This document shows positions 43,534-51,700 of a stretch of 64,000 bases of DNA, piece by piece. Made by a program: the position numbers and the translations under genes. The notes below the pieces were generated by a model. The model ran no database searches. It had not been told where the DNA came from and worked only from the letters and a program-made list of their open reading frames with translations. Source of the DNA: Phosphoribacter sp037045045 (GTDB lineage Bacteria > Actinomycetota > Actinomycetes > Actinomycetales > Dermatophilaceae); assembly GCA_037045045.1 (NCBI GenBank), contig JBAOHL010000001.1, forward strand, positions 62,001-126,000, written 5' to 3'. The first letter of the stretch is position 1. Each line of letters begins with the position of its first letter.

Positions 43534-44484
43534 ATGCCTGCCGTCACCGTCAACGACATCACCGTCCTGCCGCGGACCTCGGCTCCCGACGTCACTCGGC
43601 CGCGCCGACCGGTTCGCAGTCTCACCGTCGCGCCGTCCGGCCTCGAAGGCGAAGGGTTCCCGGTCAAGCGCGCCTTCGCCGGCGTCGATCTGCGGCTGCT
43701 CGACCCGTTCGTCATGATGGACGAGATGGGCGAGGTCGACTACCCGCCGGGAGAGGCCAAGGGTACCGCCTGGCACCCCCACCGCGGCTTCGAGACCGTG
43801 ACGTATCTGCTCGACGGGATCTTCGTCCACCAGGACTCCTACGGGGGTGGCGGGACGATCGGGCCCGGTGCGACGCAATGGATGACCGCCGGCTCGGGCA
43901 TCGTGCATATCGAAGCGCCACCGGAGCACCTCGTCGTCGCAGGCGGTCTCTTCCACGGGCTGCAGCTCTGGGTCAACCTCCCCGCGGCGGACAAGTTCGC
44001 GACGCCTCGATACCAGAACCTCGAACCGGAGAGCGTCACGCTGTTGGCCTCGCCCGACGGGGGCGCGCTCGTGCGGCTCATCGCGGGCGACGTGGCCGGA
44101 CACGCCGGTCCTGGACAGACCCACACCCCGATGACCATGGTGCATGCCACGCTCGCCCCGGGGGCCAGCCTCGAACTGCCCTGGCGCCCGGACTTCAACG
44201 CCCTCGTCTACGTGTTGGCCGGCTCGGGACGCGTCGGCGCCGAACAGCGACCCATCAGCGCAGGTCAGCTGGCCGTGCTCGGCTCGGGCGACGTCGTCGC
44301 CGTTGCCGCCGACTCGCAGCAGGATCGCCGGGCAACCTCCGGGATGGAGGTCGTCGTGCTCGGTGGCTCGCCCATTCGCGAGCCCGTGGCGTGGTACGGA
44401 CCGTTCGTCATGAACACTCGAGCCGAGCTCGTCACGGCGTTCGAGGACTATCAGGCCGGCCGGTTCGGCCATTCGATTACGTAA
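43534..44484 (+). CDS. Pirin family protein
   Basis: 316 residues with two cupin halves. The N-terminal half carries the pirin metal signature (HPHRGFETVTYLLDG; GSGIVHIEAPP; GGLFHGLQLWVNLP), and the C-terminal half PWRPDFNALVYVLAGSGRVG. Bacterial pirins bind iron and some have quercetinase activity or modulate metabolic enzymes. AAAGGATG precedes the ATG at 43534. It stands alone upstream of a very strong terminator. Confidence 0.88.
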   Translation: MPAVTVNDITVLPRTSAPDVTRPRRPVRSLTVAPSGLEGEGFPVKRAFAGVDLRLLDPFVMMDEMGEVDYPPGEAKGTAWHPHRGFETVTYLLDGIFVHQDSYGGGGTIGPGATQWMTAGSGIVHIEAPPEHLVVAGGLFHGLQLWVNLPAADKFATPRYQNLEPESVTLLASPDGGALVRLIAGDVAGHAGPGQTHTPMTMVHATLAPGASLELPWRPDFNALVYVLAGSGRVGAEQRPISAGQLAVLGSGDVVAVAADSQQDRRATSGMEVVVLGGSPIREPVAWYGPFVMNTRAELVTAFEDYQAGRFGHSIT

Positions 44485-44563
44485 ACGACTTGCCATCGGT
44501 TACGCTCGAGTAGACCGTTCAACGATCAACTGGACGGCTGGCGGCATACCCGCCTCATAGGCT

Positions 44564-44604
44564 CCGAAGGCCCGCGATGTCCCCCCTGTCTCGCGGGCCT
44601 TCGG
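44564..44604 (+). terminator. Strong hairpin after pirin
   Basis: Arms CCGAAGGCCCGCG (44564-44576) and CGCGGGCCTTCGG (44592-44604), 13 bp, perfect, loop of 15 nt. It is 80 bp past the pirin stop and 150 bp before pntA, so it may terminate pirin transcription or act in the pntA leader. Confidence 0.75.
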
Positions 44605-44754
44605 TCTGCCCGGGTGCGGTGTGGTGTCCATACTGACGATGGTCCCTGTCGCCCGGACTGTCCACCCAATAGGTTTGGTGGTGGCACCGGGATCCGTCCC
44701 GGTCGGCCGGGCGCCCGTTCGGGGCCCGGGTCCGCAGAACGTCGGGAGTTGTCC

Positions 44755-46302
44755 GTGCTGATAGGTGTCCCACGAGAATCGCGGGCGGGTGAACGCCGTG
44801 TGGCCGCTACGCCCAAGACCGTCGAACAGATGAAGAAGCTCGGCCTGGACGTCGTCATCGAGAGCGGTGCCGGTTATGCGGCCAGCTTCGAGGACGACGC
44901 GTATGCCGCGGCCGGAGCGACCATCGGCAGCAGCGAACAGGTCTGGGCTGCCGATCTCGTCGCCAAGATCAACGCCCCGGACGCCGAGGAGATCTCGCGG
45001 ATGCGCAAGGGCGCCGCGTTGGTCAGCCTGGCCGCGCCCGCCCTCAACCCGCGGCTGCTCGAGCAGTTGGCCGCCCAGGGCGTGAACGCCCTGGCCATGG
45101 ACGCGGTCCCCCGCATCTCCCGCGCGCAAGCCCTCGACGTGCTCTCCTCGATGGCCAACATCGCCGGCTATCGGGCGGTCATCGAGGCCGCGCACGAGTT
45201 CGGGTCCTTCTTCACCGGCCAGATCACCGCCGCCGGCAAGGTCCCGCCCGCCAAGGTCTTCGTCAGCGGGGCCGGTGTCGCGGGTCTCGCCGCGATCGGC
45301 ACGGCCAATTCCCTCGGCGCGATCGTGCGGGCCACGGACGTGCGGCCCGAGGTCGCTGAGCAGGTGGAGTCGATGGGGGCCGACTTCGTCAGCCCCGACA
45401 TCGAGACCCAGGAGGTCAGCTCCGACGGTTACGCCAAGGAGGTCACGGCCGACTACGCCGAGGCCGCCTCGCGGATGTATGCCGAGCAGGTCAAGGACGT
45501 CGACATCGTCATCACGACGGCGCTCATCCCCGGCAAGCCCGCCCCAAGGCTCATCACCGAGGACATGGTCGCGGCGATGAAGCCCGGGTCGGTCGTCGTC
45601 GACATGGCCGCCTCCAACGGCGGCAACGTCGCCGGCTCGGTCGCCGACCGGATGGTCGTCACCGACAACGGGGTGAAGATCATCGGCTACACCGACCTGG
45701 CCGGGCGGCTGCCCACCCAGGCGTCCCAGCTCTACGGCACGAACGTGGTCAACCTGCTCAAGTTGATCTGTCCCGACAAGGACGGCCAGCTGGTCTACAA
45801 CCAGGAGGACGTCATCGTCCGGGGGATGACCGTCGCCCGGGAGGGCGCCGTCACGTGGCCACCGCCGCCCGTGCAGGTCTCCGCAGCGCCCGCGGCAGCC
45901 GTGGCCACCCCGGTTGCCCCGCCGACACCGAAACCACCGCCGGATCCCCGCCGACGCCTCGCCTTCATGGGGCTGGGAGCCTTGCTCTTCCTCGTTGTCG
46001 CGGCGGTCTCGCCCGAATCGTTCCTCGGGCACTTCATGGTGTTCATGCTCTCGGTGGTCATCGGCTACTACGTCATCGGCAACGTCCACCACGCGCTGCA
46101 CACGCCGCTGATGTCTGTGACAAACGCGATCAGCGGCATCATCGTCGTCGGGGCACTGCTGCAGATCGGCCACGAAGGCAAGCTCTGGGTGACCATCTTG
46201 GCCTTCGTCGGCGCCCTGGTCGCGAGCGTCAACGTCTTCGGTGGCTTTACCGTCACCGGGCGGATGCTGCAGATGTTCAAGCGGGAGGACCCGGTCCGAT
46301 GA
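44755..46302 (+). CDS. pntA: NAD(P) transhydrogenase alpha subunit
   Basis: 515 residues, with domain I (NAD(H)-binding, alanine-dehydrogenase-like: GVPRESRAGERRVAATPKTVEQM, Rossmann motif SGAGVAGLAAIGTANSLGA) fused to the alpha part of the membrane domain (four helices in 395-505), joined by a Pro/Ala-rich linker (residues about 370-400). With PntB it couples hydride transfer from NADH to NADP+ with inward proton flow. GTG 44755 follows GGGAG by six bases. The stop overlaps the pntB start by four bases. Confidence 0.93.
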   Translation: MLIGVPRESRAGERRVAATPKTVEQMKKLGLDVVIESGAGYAASFEDDAYAAAGATIGSSEQVWAADLVAKINAPDAEEISRMRKGAALVSLAAPALNPRLLEQLAAQGVNALAMDAVPRISRAQALDVLSSMANIAGYRAVIEAAHEFGSFFTGQITAAGKVPPAKVFVSGAGVAGLAAIGTANSLGAIVRATDVRPEVAEQVESMGADFVSPDIETQEVSSDGYAKEVTADYAEAASRMYAEQVKDVDIVITTALIPGKPAPRLITEDMVAAMKPGSVVVDMAASNGGNVAGSVADRMVVTDNGVKIIGYTDLAGRLPTQASQLYGTNVVNLLKLICPDKDGQLVYNQEDVIVRGMTVAREGAVTWPPPPVQVSAAPAAAVATPVAPPTPKPPPDPRRRLAFMGLGALLFLVVAAVSPESFLGHFMVFMLSVVIGYYVIGNVHHALHTPLMSVTNAISGIIVVGALLQIGHEGKLWVTILAFVGALVASVNVFGGFTVTGRMLQMFKREDPVR

Positions 46303-47741
46303 CCATCTCATTCACCCTGTTGCAGGGCACGTACATCGTCGCCGGGCTGTTCTTCATCCTCGCGTTGGCCGGCCTGTCCAAGCACGAGTCGGCGGTCATG
46401 GGCAACCGCTACGGCGTCATCGGCATGGCGATCGCCCTCATCGTCACCATCCTCGCGGCGACCGGCGGGATCGACATCGCGCCGCTCGGCAACTCGCCGG
46501 GCGACAGCAAGGGCACGGCGATGGTCGGGCTCGTGATGATCCTCGTCGCCATGGCGATCGGGGCGCTCGTCGGCATCACCCTGGCCCGCAAGGTCGAGAT
46601 GACCGGCATGCCGGAACTCATCGCCATGCTGCACAGCTTCGTCGGTCTCGCGGCCGTCCTCGTCGGCTGGAACAGCTCCTACGAGACCGCGGTCAACCCG
46701 GCGATCCACGACGTCGAAGTGTTCGTCGGGATCTTCATCGGAGCGGTGACCTTCACCGGATCGATCGTCGCCTACCTCAAGCTGTCGGCCAAGATGAAGT
46801 CGGCCCCGCTGATGCTGCCGGCCCACAACGTCATCAACCTCGGCATCGTCGCGATCTTCCTGGTGATGACGGTCGTCTACACGCGCATCCCGCACGACAG
46901 CGTGGGCACCCGCCAGGGGCTGCTCGGCGCCATGACCCTGTTGGCCCTGTTCCTCGGCTGGCACCTGGTCGCATCGATCGGCGGCGGCGACATGCCGGTC
47001 GTGGTGTCGATGCTCAACAGCTACTCCGGATGGGCCGCCGCGGCCGCCGGGTTCCTGCTCAACAACGACCTGCTCATCATCACCGGCGCCCTCGTCGGCT
47101 CCTCGGGTGCGTATCTGTCGTACATCATGTGCAGGGCGATGAACCGGTCGTTCATCTCGGTTATCGCCGGCGGATTCGGCTCGGACGGGCAGGTCACCGG
47201 GGTGGCCAAGGACTACGGCGAGCACCGGGAGACGAATGCGGCCGAGGTCGCCGAGATGCTCGCCAACGCCCACGACGTCATCATCACGCCGGGGTACGGC
47301 ATGGCCACCGCCCAGGCGCAGTATGCCGTCGCGGAGCTCACCAGCCACTTGCGCAAGAAGGGCGTCAATGTCCGGTTCGGCATCCACCCGGTCGCCGGGC
47401 GCCTGCCGGGGCACATGAACGTCTTGCTCGCCGAGGCGAAGGTCCCCTACGACATCGTCCTGGAGATGGACGAGATCAACGACGACTTCCCTTCGACCGA
47501 CGTCGTGCTCGTCATCGGCGCGAACGACACGGTCAACCCCGACGCCCAGGACGACCCGGCCAGCCCGATCGCCGGGATGCCTGTACTCGAGGTCTGGAAG
47601 GCCTCGGACGTCATCGTCTTCAAGCGGTCGATGAACACCGGGTACGCCGGCGTGCAGAACCCGCTGTTCTTCAAGGAGAACTCGGCGATGCTCTTCGGTG
47701 ACGCCAAGGACCGCGTGGAGGACATCGTCAAGGCCCTCTAA
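46299..47741 (+). CDS. pntB: NAD(P) transhydrogenase beta subunit
   Basis: 480 residues: about nine hydrophobic helices (residues 5-265) forming the proton channel, then the NADP(H)-binding domain III (ITPGYGMATAQAQYAVAELTSHL, FGIHPVAGRLPGHMNVLLAEA, LVIGANDTVNP, FFKENSAMLFGDAK). All typical domain III motifs are present. Overlaps pntA. Followed by a hairpin built on the GTATGCCG octamer. Confidence 0.94.
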   Translation: MTISFTLLQGTYIVAGLFFILALAGLSKHESAVMGNRYGVIGMAIALIVTILAATGGIDIAPLGNSPGDSKGTAMVGLVMILVAMAIGALVGITLARKVEMTGMPELIAMLHSFVGLAAVLVGWNSSYETAVNPAIHDVEVFVGIFIGAVTFTGSIVAYLKLSAKMKSAPLMLPAHNVINLGIVAIFLVMTVVYTRIPHDSVGTRQGLLGAMTLLALFLGWHLVASIGGGDMPVVVSMLNSYSGWAAAAAGFLLNNDLLIITGALVGSSGAYLSYIMCRAMNRSFISVIAGGFGSDGQVTGVAKDYGEHRETNAAEVAEMLANAHDVIITPGYGMATAQAQYAVAELTSHLRKKGVNVRFGIHPVAGRLPGHMNVLLAEAKVPYDIVLEMDEINDDFPSTDVVLVIGANDTVNPDAQDDPASPIAGMPVLEVWKASDVIVFKRSMNTGYAGVQNPLFFKENSAMLFGDAKDRVEDIVKAL

Positions 47742-47754
47742 GGCCCGCACCCTT

Positions 47755-47793
47755 GGTATGCCGCCCGGTCCACTTCGGCCCGGGCGGCATACC
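47755..47793. terminator. Terminator hairpin containing inverted octamers
   Basis: GGTATGCCGCCCGG (47755-47768) and CCGGGCGGCATACC (47780-47793) are perfect 14-bp arms with an 11-nt loop, 14 bases after the pntB stop and ahead of a convergent gene. It looks like a terminator for both strands. Confidence 0.75.
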
Positions 47794-47863
47794 GCTGTCT
47801 GGAATCGGTCGAGTCGCCCGTCCGTGGGACGGGTCTGTGTCAACGGCCGCGTCGGCGGGCCTG

Positions 47864-48664
47864 TCAGGGTCGTTCGTCCAGGGGGATCGGCCCGGTCTTG
47901 GCGGCCGGGCCGTCCTCGTCGTCACTGGTGTAGAGCGTCTCGGACACGGGTCGATGGATCGGGATGGCTCGGGAGCTGTCCTCGGCAGGGAGTCGGGTGG
48001 CACGTCGGGGTTCGCCGGTTCCGCTGACGTCACTGCGCGGCCTGCGGCCGCCACCACCACGACCGCTGCCACCACCACGACCGCCGCCACCGCCACCACG
48101 ACCGCCGCCATCGCCACGGCCGCTGCCATCTCCGCGGCCGCCTCCGCCGGGCCCGGGCAGGCCCTCGGGGAGGACTCGGTAGCGGTCGGCGACATCGAAG
48201 ATCTCGGCGACGATGGTCCGGTAGGTCCGCTCGGGGTCGGGGACCCACGCGACTTCGCGTAGGGCCTGGTCCTGGCCGGCGCTCTCGAGGACGAACTTGC
48301 CATAGCCGAGGGCCAGGCCGAAGAGGCTGCGGACGAGCGACATATCGGTGACCTTGGCCAGCGGCATCATCCCGGTGGTCCGGGCGACGACGCCGCTGAT
48401 GAGCAGGAGGCGCTTGTCGGTGGCGACAAACCACTCGGTGCGCCAGTCGATGACAAGCCAGACGAGCCGGACGAGGAGCGCCATCCAGCCGAGCCATACG
48501 ACGTTGGCGATCAGGCGGGCGGTCGGTGGCACCGCCGCGTCGACGAGCAGGGCGAGGATGAGGCCCGCGGCGACGGCGGCCGCCGGGGCGACGAGCCGGG
48601 CCCAGTGCCGATGGATGGTGAGGACGACCCGTTCGCCGTCGAGGATGTAAGGGTCGATGCCCAC
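47864..48664 (-). CDS. Membrane protein with bacterial PH domain (bPH2) and RGG-rich tail
   Basis: 266 residues: two membrane helices (about residues 22-70), then a bPH2 domain (VATDKRLLLISGVVARTTGMMPLAKVTDMSLVRSLFGLALGYGKFVLESAG), then an Arg-Gly-rich stretch of about 40 residues (GGRGDGSGRGDGGGRGG type) and an acidic end. PH-domain membrane proteins of this type are common in actinobacteria, with no fixed role. The Gly/Arg tail is unusual. GTG start at 48664. A 55-residue membrane-protein gene lies directly upstream on the same strand. Confidence 0.8.
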   Translation of the reverse strand: MGIDPYILDGERVVLTIHRHWARLVAPAAAVAAGLILALLVDAAVPPTARLIANVVWLGWMALLVRLVWLVIDWRTEWFVATDKRLLLISGVVARTTGMMPLAKVTDMSLVRSLFGLALGYGKFVLESAGQDQALREVAWVPDPERTYRTIVAEIFDVADRYRVLPEGLPGPGGGGRGDGSGRGDGGGRGGGGGGRGGGSGRGGGGRRPRSDVSGTGEPRRATRLPAEDSSRAIPIHRPVSETLYTSDDEDGPAAKTGPIPLDERP

Positions 48665-48680
48665 GGGCCGGCGCCGGGTG

Positions 48681-48848
48681 TCAGCGCTTCAGGAGCGTGT
48701 CGAAGAACGACATGATCGCCTTGACGCCCTGGGCGAGGATGTCGAAGGACGTGCGCACGAGGTCGGCCGCCTGGTTCGGGGACTTGACGATGGCATAGAC
48801 GACGAAGGCAAGCAGCAGCCACTTACCGATCGTCTTCGCTCGCGTCAT
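48681..48848 (-). CDS. Small single-pass membrane protein
   Basis: 55 residues: TIGKWLLLAFVVYAIVKSP (one helix) followed by an amphipathic helix (AADLVRTSFDILAQGVKAIMSFFDTLLKR). The ATG at 48848 has a GAGGAG ribosome site. 16 bp upstream of the bPH2 gene, so cotranscribed. No family known to me. Confidence 0.7.
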   Translation of the reverse strand: MTRAKTIGKWLLLAFVVYAIVKSPNQAADLVRTSFDILAQGVKAIMSFFDTLLKR

Positions 48849-49200
48849 GGAGTGCTCCTCGTCCTGGCATGCCACGGCATACTCTGGATACCAGTGTGAC
48901 GCACGAGGCAAATGGGGAGGTCGAGGCGCGCCGCAGCCTGAGATTCACGTTCTCCCTCATCCGGCCGCCCGGTCACCTCGTGACCGCCCTGTCGCCCCCG
49001 CCCCGCCAGCCGACCAGGCCGCCGCTGCTCGGTGTGGCAGACCGCGGGTATGCCGCGCGAACCGCCCCGCTCACGTGCGCGCCGGCAGGTCCGCCGCGGA
49101 TCGCGGGACCGACGTCGGCGGGTCAGCTTCACGAGGTTGACGGCCCGATGCTGCGCCACGGCCTCCAGCCGCCGCGGAGCGCGCGACCGGCGTCGGCGGG
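48849..49200. other. Intergenic region, no gene seen
   Basis: 352 bp between the small membrane gene and the 3' end of upp. It holds two GTATGCCG-type octamers and an imperfect direct repeat of about 32 bp (about 49098-49129 and 49175-49206) whose second copy runs into the last codons of upp. No RNA gene or credible frame was found. Confidence 0.5.
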
Positions 49201-49851
49201 TCAGCCCACGGCGGGGACGACGCCATAGAGCCGGTCCCCGGCGTCGCCCAGGCCCGGGACGATGTAGCCCTGATCGTTGAGCCGCGCGTCGACCGCCCCC
49301 GTGACGAGGGTGACCGGCACCTCGAGGTCGGCCAGGGCGGCCTCCACGTGGGCGATCCCTTCGGGGGCGGCGATGAGCGTAATCGCCGTGATGTCGTCGG
49401 CGCCGCGGTCGACGAGATAGCGGATCGCCGTGGCGAGAGTGCCTCCGGTGGCGAGCATGGGATCCAGGACGTAGCACTGACGGGCGGCGAGGTCATCCGG
49501 CAGCCGGTTGGCGTACGTCACCGCCTCGAGAGTCCTCTCGTCGCGGGCCATCCCGAGGAAGCCGACCTCGGCGCTGGGCAGCAGTCGCACCATGCCCTCG
49601 AGCATCCCGAGCCCGGCGCGCAGGATCGGCACGACGAGGGGCTTGGGATTGGCCAGCTTGATCCCGGTCGTCGCCGCGACGGGGGTGCGAATCTCGAACG
49701 GCTCGACGCGCACGTCGCGGGTCGCCTCGTAGGCGAGCAACGTGACGAGTTCCTCCGCGAGCCGCCGGAACGTCGGCGAATCGGTGCGCTCGTCGCGCAG
49801 ATACGTCAGCTTGTGGGAGATGAGCTGGTGGTCGGCGACGAGGACGCGCAT
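49201..49851 (-). CDS. upp: Uracil phosphoribosyltransferase
   Basis: 216 residues, normal size for Upp. PRPP-binding loop CYVLDPMLATGGTLATAI, the RTPVAATTGIKL loop, and the uracil-binding C-terminal GYIVPGLGDAGDRLYG are conserved. It salvages uracil to UMP using PRPP. Divergent from tadA; the starts are 17 bp apart and could share a compact promoter. Confidence 0.94.
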   Translation of the reverse strand: MRVLVADHQLISHKLTYLRDERTDSPTFRRLAEELVTLLAYEATRDVRVEPFEIRTPVAATTGIKLANPKPLVVPILRAGLGMLEGMVRLLPSAEVGFLGMARDERTLEAVTYANRLPDDLAARQCYVLDPMLATGGTLATAIRYLVDRGADDITAITLIAAPEGIAHVEAALADLEVPVTLVTGAVDARLNDQGYIVPGLGDAGDRLYGVVPAVG

Positions 49852-49867
49852 GCGCGAAACTTACCGC

Positions 49868-50365
49868 GTGCCACCTGACCCGCCCGATCTCGATCCCGGA
49901 CACGACCCCCGGTATGCCGAGTGGATGGGTCTCGCGCTGGACCTCGCCCGTGGCGCCGGGCAGGTCGGCGACGTCCCGGTCGGGGCGGTCATCGTCGACG
50001 AGTCCGGCGAACTCGTCGGGCACGGCGCCAACGCTCGGGAGCGCCTCGATGACCCCACCGCGCACGCCGAAGTCCTCGCCCTGCGGGAGGCGGCGCGGCA
50101 TACCGGGTCGTGGCGGTTGCTGGGCTGCACTCTCGTCGTGACGTTGGAACCCTGCGCAATGTGCGCCGGCGCCGTCGTGCTCGCCCGGGTGCCTACCCTC
50201 GTCGTCGGGGCGGCCGACCCCAAGGCGGGGGCGTGCGGATCGGTGTGGGACCTGGTCCGCGACTCGCGAGCCAACCATCGGGTGGACCTCGTCACGGGGG
50301 TGCGCGAGGACGAATGCGGGCAGCTGCTGAGGGACTTCTTCCGGCAGCGCCGGTCTCGGACCTGA
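49868..50365 (+). CDS. tadA: tRNA-specific adenosine deaminase
   Basis: 165 residues with the zinc deaminase motifs HAEVLALREA (His-Ala-Glu) and LEPCAMCAGAVVLARV (P-C-x2-C). TadA converts A34 to inosine in tRNA(Arg)ACG. The start is uncertain: GTG 49868 or ATG 49850, the latter overlapping the divergent upp start. The position just ahead of a tRNA-Ser gene is common in actinobacteria. Confidence 0.88.
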   Translation: MPPDPPDLDPGHDPRYAEWMGLALDLARGAGQVGDVPVGAVIVDESGELVGHGANARERLDDPTAHAEVLALREAARHTGSWRLLGCTLVVTLEPCAMCAGAVVLARVPTLVVGAADPKAGACGSVWDLVRDSRANHRVDLVTGVREDECGQLLRDFFRQRRSRT

Positions 50366-50497
50366 TGGGCCGGGGTCGGTCCGGTCGACCTCCAGGAGAG
50401 CGGGAACACCCGCGTGGCACCCGGGAGATCCGGCGTGCCTTGCGGCATCTGCGGGTGGATTGGGATCTGGCCTTGCCGGGCCGGTACCCTCGTCCGC

Positions 50498-50587
50498 GGT
50501 GGTGTGTCCGAGCGGCCTAAGGAGCACGCCTCGAAAGCGTGTGTGGGGGTAACTCCACCCAGGGTTCGAATCCCTGCACCACCGCCA
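50498..50587 (+). tRNA. tRNA-Ser (CGA anticodon)
   Basis: Acceptor arms GGTGGTG (50498-50504) and CACCACC (50577-50583), discriminator G50584 and encoded CCA. Anticodon stem CACGC/GCGTG with loop CTCGAAA gives anticodon CGA (50532-50534). A long variable arm follows (about 50542-50562), and the T loop is GTTCGAATC. A possible promoter TTGGGA (50460-50465) and TACCCT (50485-50490) lies just upstream. Confidence 0.95.
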
Positions 50588-50605
50588 CGAGCGAAAGCGG
50601 CGTCC

Positions 50606-50624
50606 TCACGGTGTTTCGCCGTGA
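50606..50624 (+). terminator. Hairpin after tRNA-Ser
   Basis: TCACGG (50606-50611) and CCGTGA (50619-50624) with a TGTTTCG loop, 19 bp past the tRNA. Confidence 0.5.
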
Positions 50625-50691
50625 TCGCGTCCTCGGGCGATCGGGGTAATCGCGGCGAGCCGTTCGGCGTCCGTGCCGGACGGACGGGGCT

Positions 50692-51219
50692 TCAGCAGGT
50701 CGGGGTGACGGTCGCCGGAGCCGGCACCGGCGCGGTGGGCTGGGCCAAGGCGGTGAACCCGTCGCCGAGGACGAGGTCGACCGAGGCGTCGGCCCGGGTG
50801 TCCTTGAGCGGCACGGCCCCGGCAACGAGGCTGAGGACGACCTGGGCGCTGGCCTCACCGGCCGGCCCGTAGCGCACCTCGGCCGGTTGAGCGATCGAAC
50901 GCTTGAGCGGGTCGTTCTCGACTCGGCCGACGACGAACCCCCGCTCCTTGACGAGCTTTGCGGTCGCCCCCGCCAGGCCGCTGCGCTTCGTCGCGTTGAG
51001 GACGTTCACGGTGATCTGGCCCGGGGCGACCTGACCGCCCGCCCCCGGGGTCGGCGTGCACGAGGCCGCCGACGTCGGCGCCTTGACGCTGCGATTCCAG
51101 TAGCTCTGCGCGTAGTAGAAGGCGCCGGCCAGCACGATGGCCACGACGGCCAGGGTGATGGCCGTGCGGCGCCGCCTGCGGGCCTGCGTCTGCGCCTCCG
51201 ACTCGACGACGTAGCTCAC
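50692..51219 (-). CDS. LytR_C domain membrane-anchored protein
   Basis: 175 residues: a basic cytoplasmic start (ARRRRRTAI), one membrane helix (ITLAVVAIVLAGAFYYAQ), and an outside LytR/CpsA/Psr C-terminal domain (VNVLNATKRSGLAGATAKLVKERGFVVGRVEND). Such stand-alone LytR_C proteins are widespread in actinobacteria and probably assist wall-polymer ligation. GTG start at 51219. A VapB-like gene lies upstream on the same strand. Confidence 0.82.
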   Translation of the reverse strand: MSYVVESEAQTQARRRRRTAITLAVVAIVLAGAFYYAQSYWNRSVKAPTSAASCTPTPGAGGQVAPGQITVNVLNATKRSGLAGATAKLVKERGFVVGRVENDPLKRSIAQPAEVRYGPAGEASAQVVLSLVAGAVPLKDTRADASVDLVLGDGFTALAQPTAPVPAPATVTPTC

Positions 51220-51264
51220 CGGCCGATGTCCTTCCCGTTGATCGCGACGTGCTTGCGCGTGGGC

Positions 51265-51567
51265 CTAGTCAAGCACGAGGACCCGTGCATGAAGCGTCCC
51301 ACGCTGCTGCAATGCCGCTCTCAGGGCTCGATGGAGCCCGTCTTCGAGATAGAGCTGGCCGTGCCACTGGACGACGTGGGCGAACAAGTCGCCATAGAAG
51401 GTCGAGTCCTCCGCGAGCAGATGGGCCAGATCGAGGGTCCGCTTGGTCGTCACGAGTTCGGAGAGACGCACCTGTCGGGGCGCGACATCGGCCCAATCCT
51501 TGGTCGTCGCCAGCCCATGGTCAGGGTAGGGCCGGGTGTCGCCGATGCCCTTGAAGATCACGCCCAC
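51265..51567 (-). CDS. VapB-family antitoxin-like protein
   Basis: 100 residues: VIFKGIGDTRPYPDHGL, RQVRLSELVTTKRTLDLAHLLAEDSTFYGDLFAHVVQWHGQLYLEDGLHRALRAAL. Databases often label this conserved actinobacterial protein a VapB-type antitoxin, but no VapC (PIN) toxin gene is adjacent, so the label may be misleading. GTG at 51567 or 51561. The function is best considered unknown. Confidence 0.65.
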   Translation of the reverse strand: MGVIFKGIGDTRPYPDHGLATTKDWADVAPRQVRLSELVTTKRTLDLAHLLAEDSTFYGDLFAHVVQWHGQLYLEDGLHRALRAALQQRGTLHARVLVLD

Positions 51568-51630
51568 AGTCTAGGTGGAGCCGCGGATGCGAGCTCGGCG
51601 GCGGGCCGCGCCGAGGTGCGGAGCTCACGG

Positions 51631-51672
51631 GTATGCCGGTTGTTCGCCTTCGTATGCCGGTCGTTCGCCTTC
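51631..51672 (+). repeat. 21-bp tandem repeat carrying the octamer
   Basis: Two direct copies of GTATGCCGGTTGTTCGCCTT-type sequence (51631-51651 and 51652-51672) with one mismatch, 29 bp before the HerA-like gene. Each begins with GTATGCCG. Confidence 0.75.
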
Positions 51673-51700
51673 CGATCCCGGGCCCGAGGGAGCCATTACA

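Noticed and set aside
43350..43715. Minus-strand frame of 121 codons ending at 43350 as a real gene
   Set aside because: Most of it is antisense to the pirin gene and its promoter; only the last part looks protein-like, so it was kept as a low-confidence remnant.
51265..51567. Functional VapBC toxin-antitoxin pair
   Set aside because: No PIN-domain toxin gene lies on either side; only the antitoxin-like gene is present.
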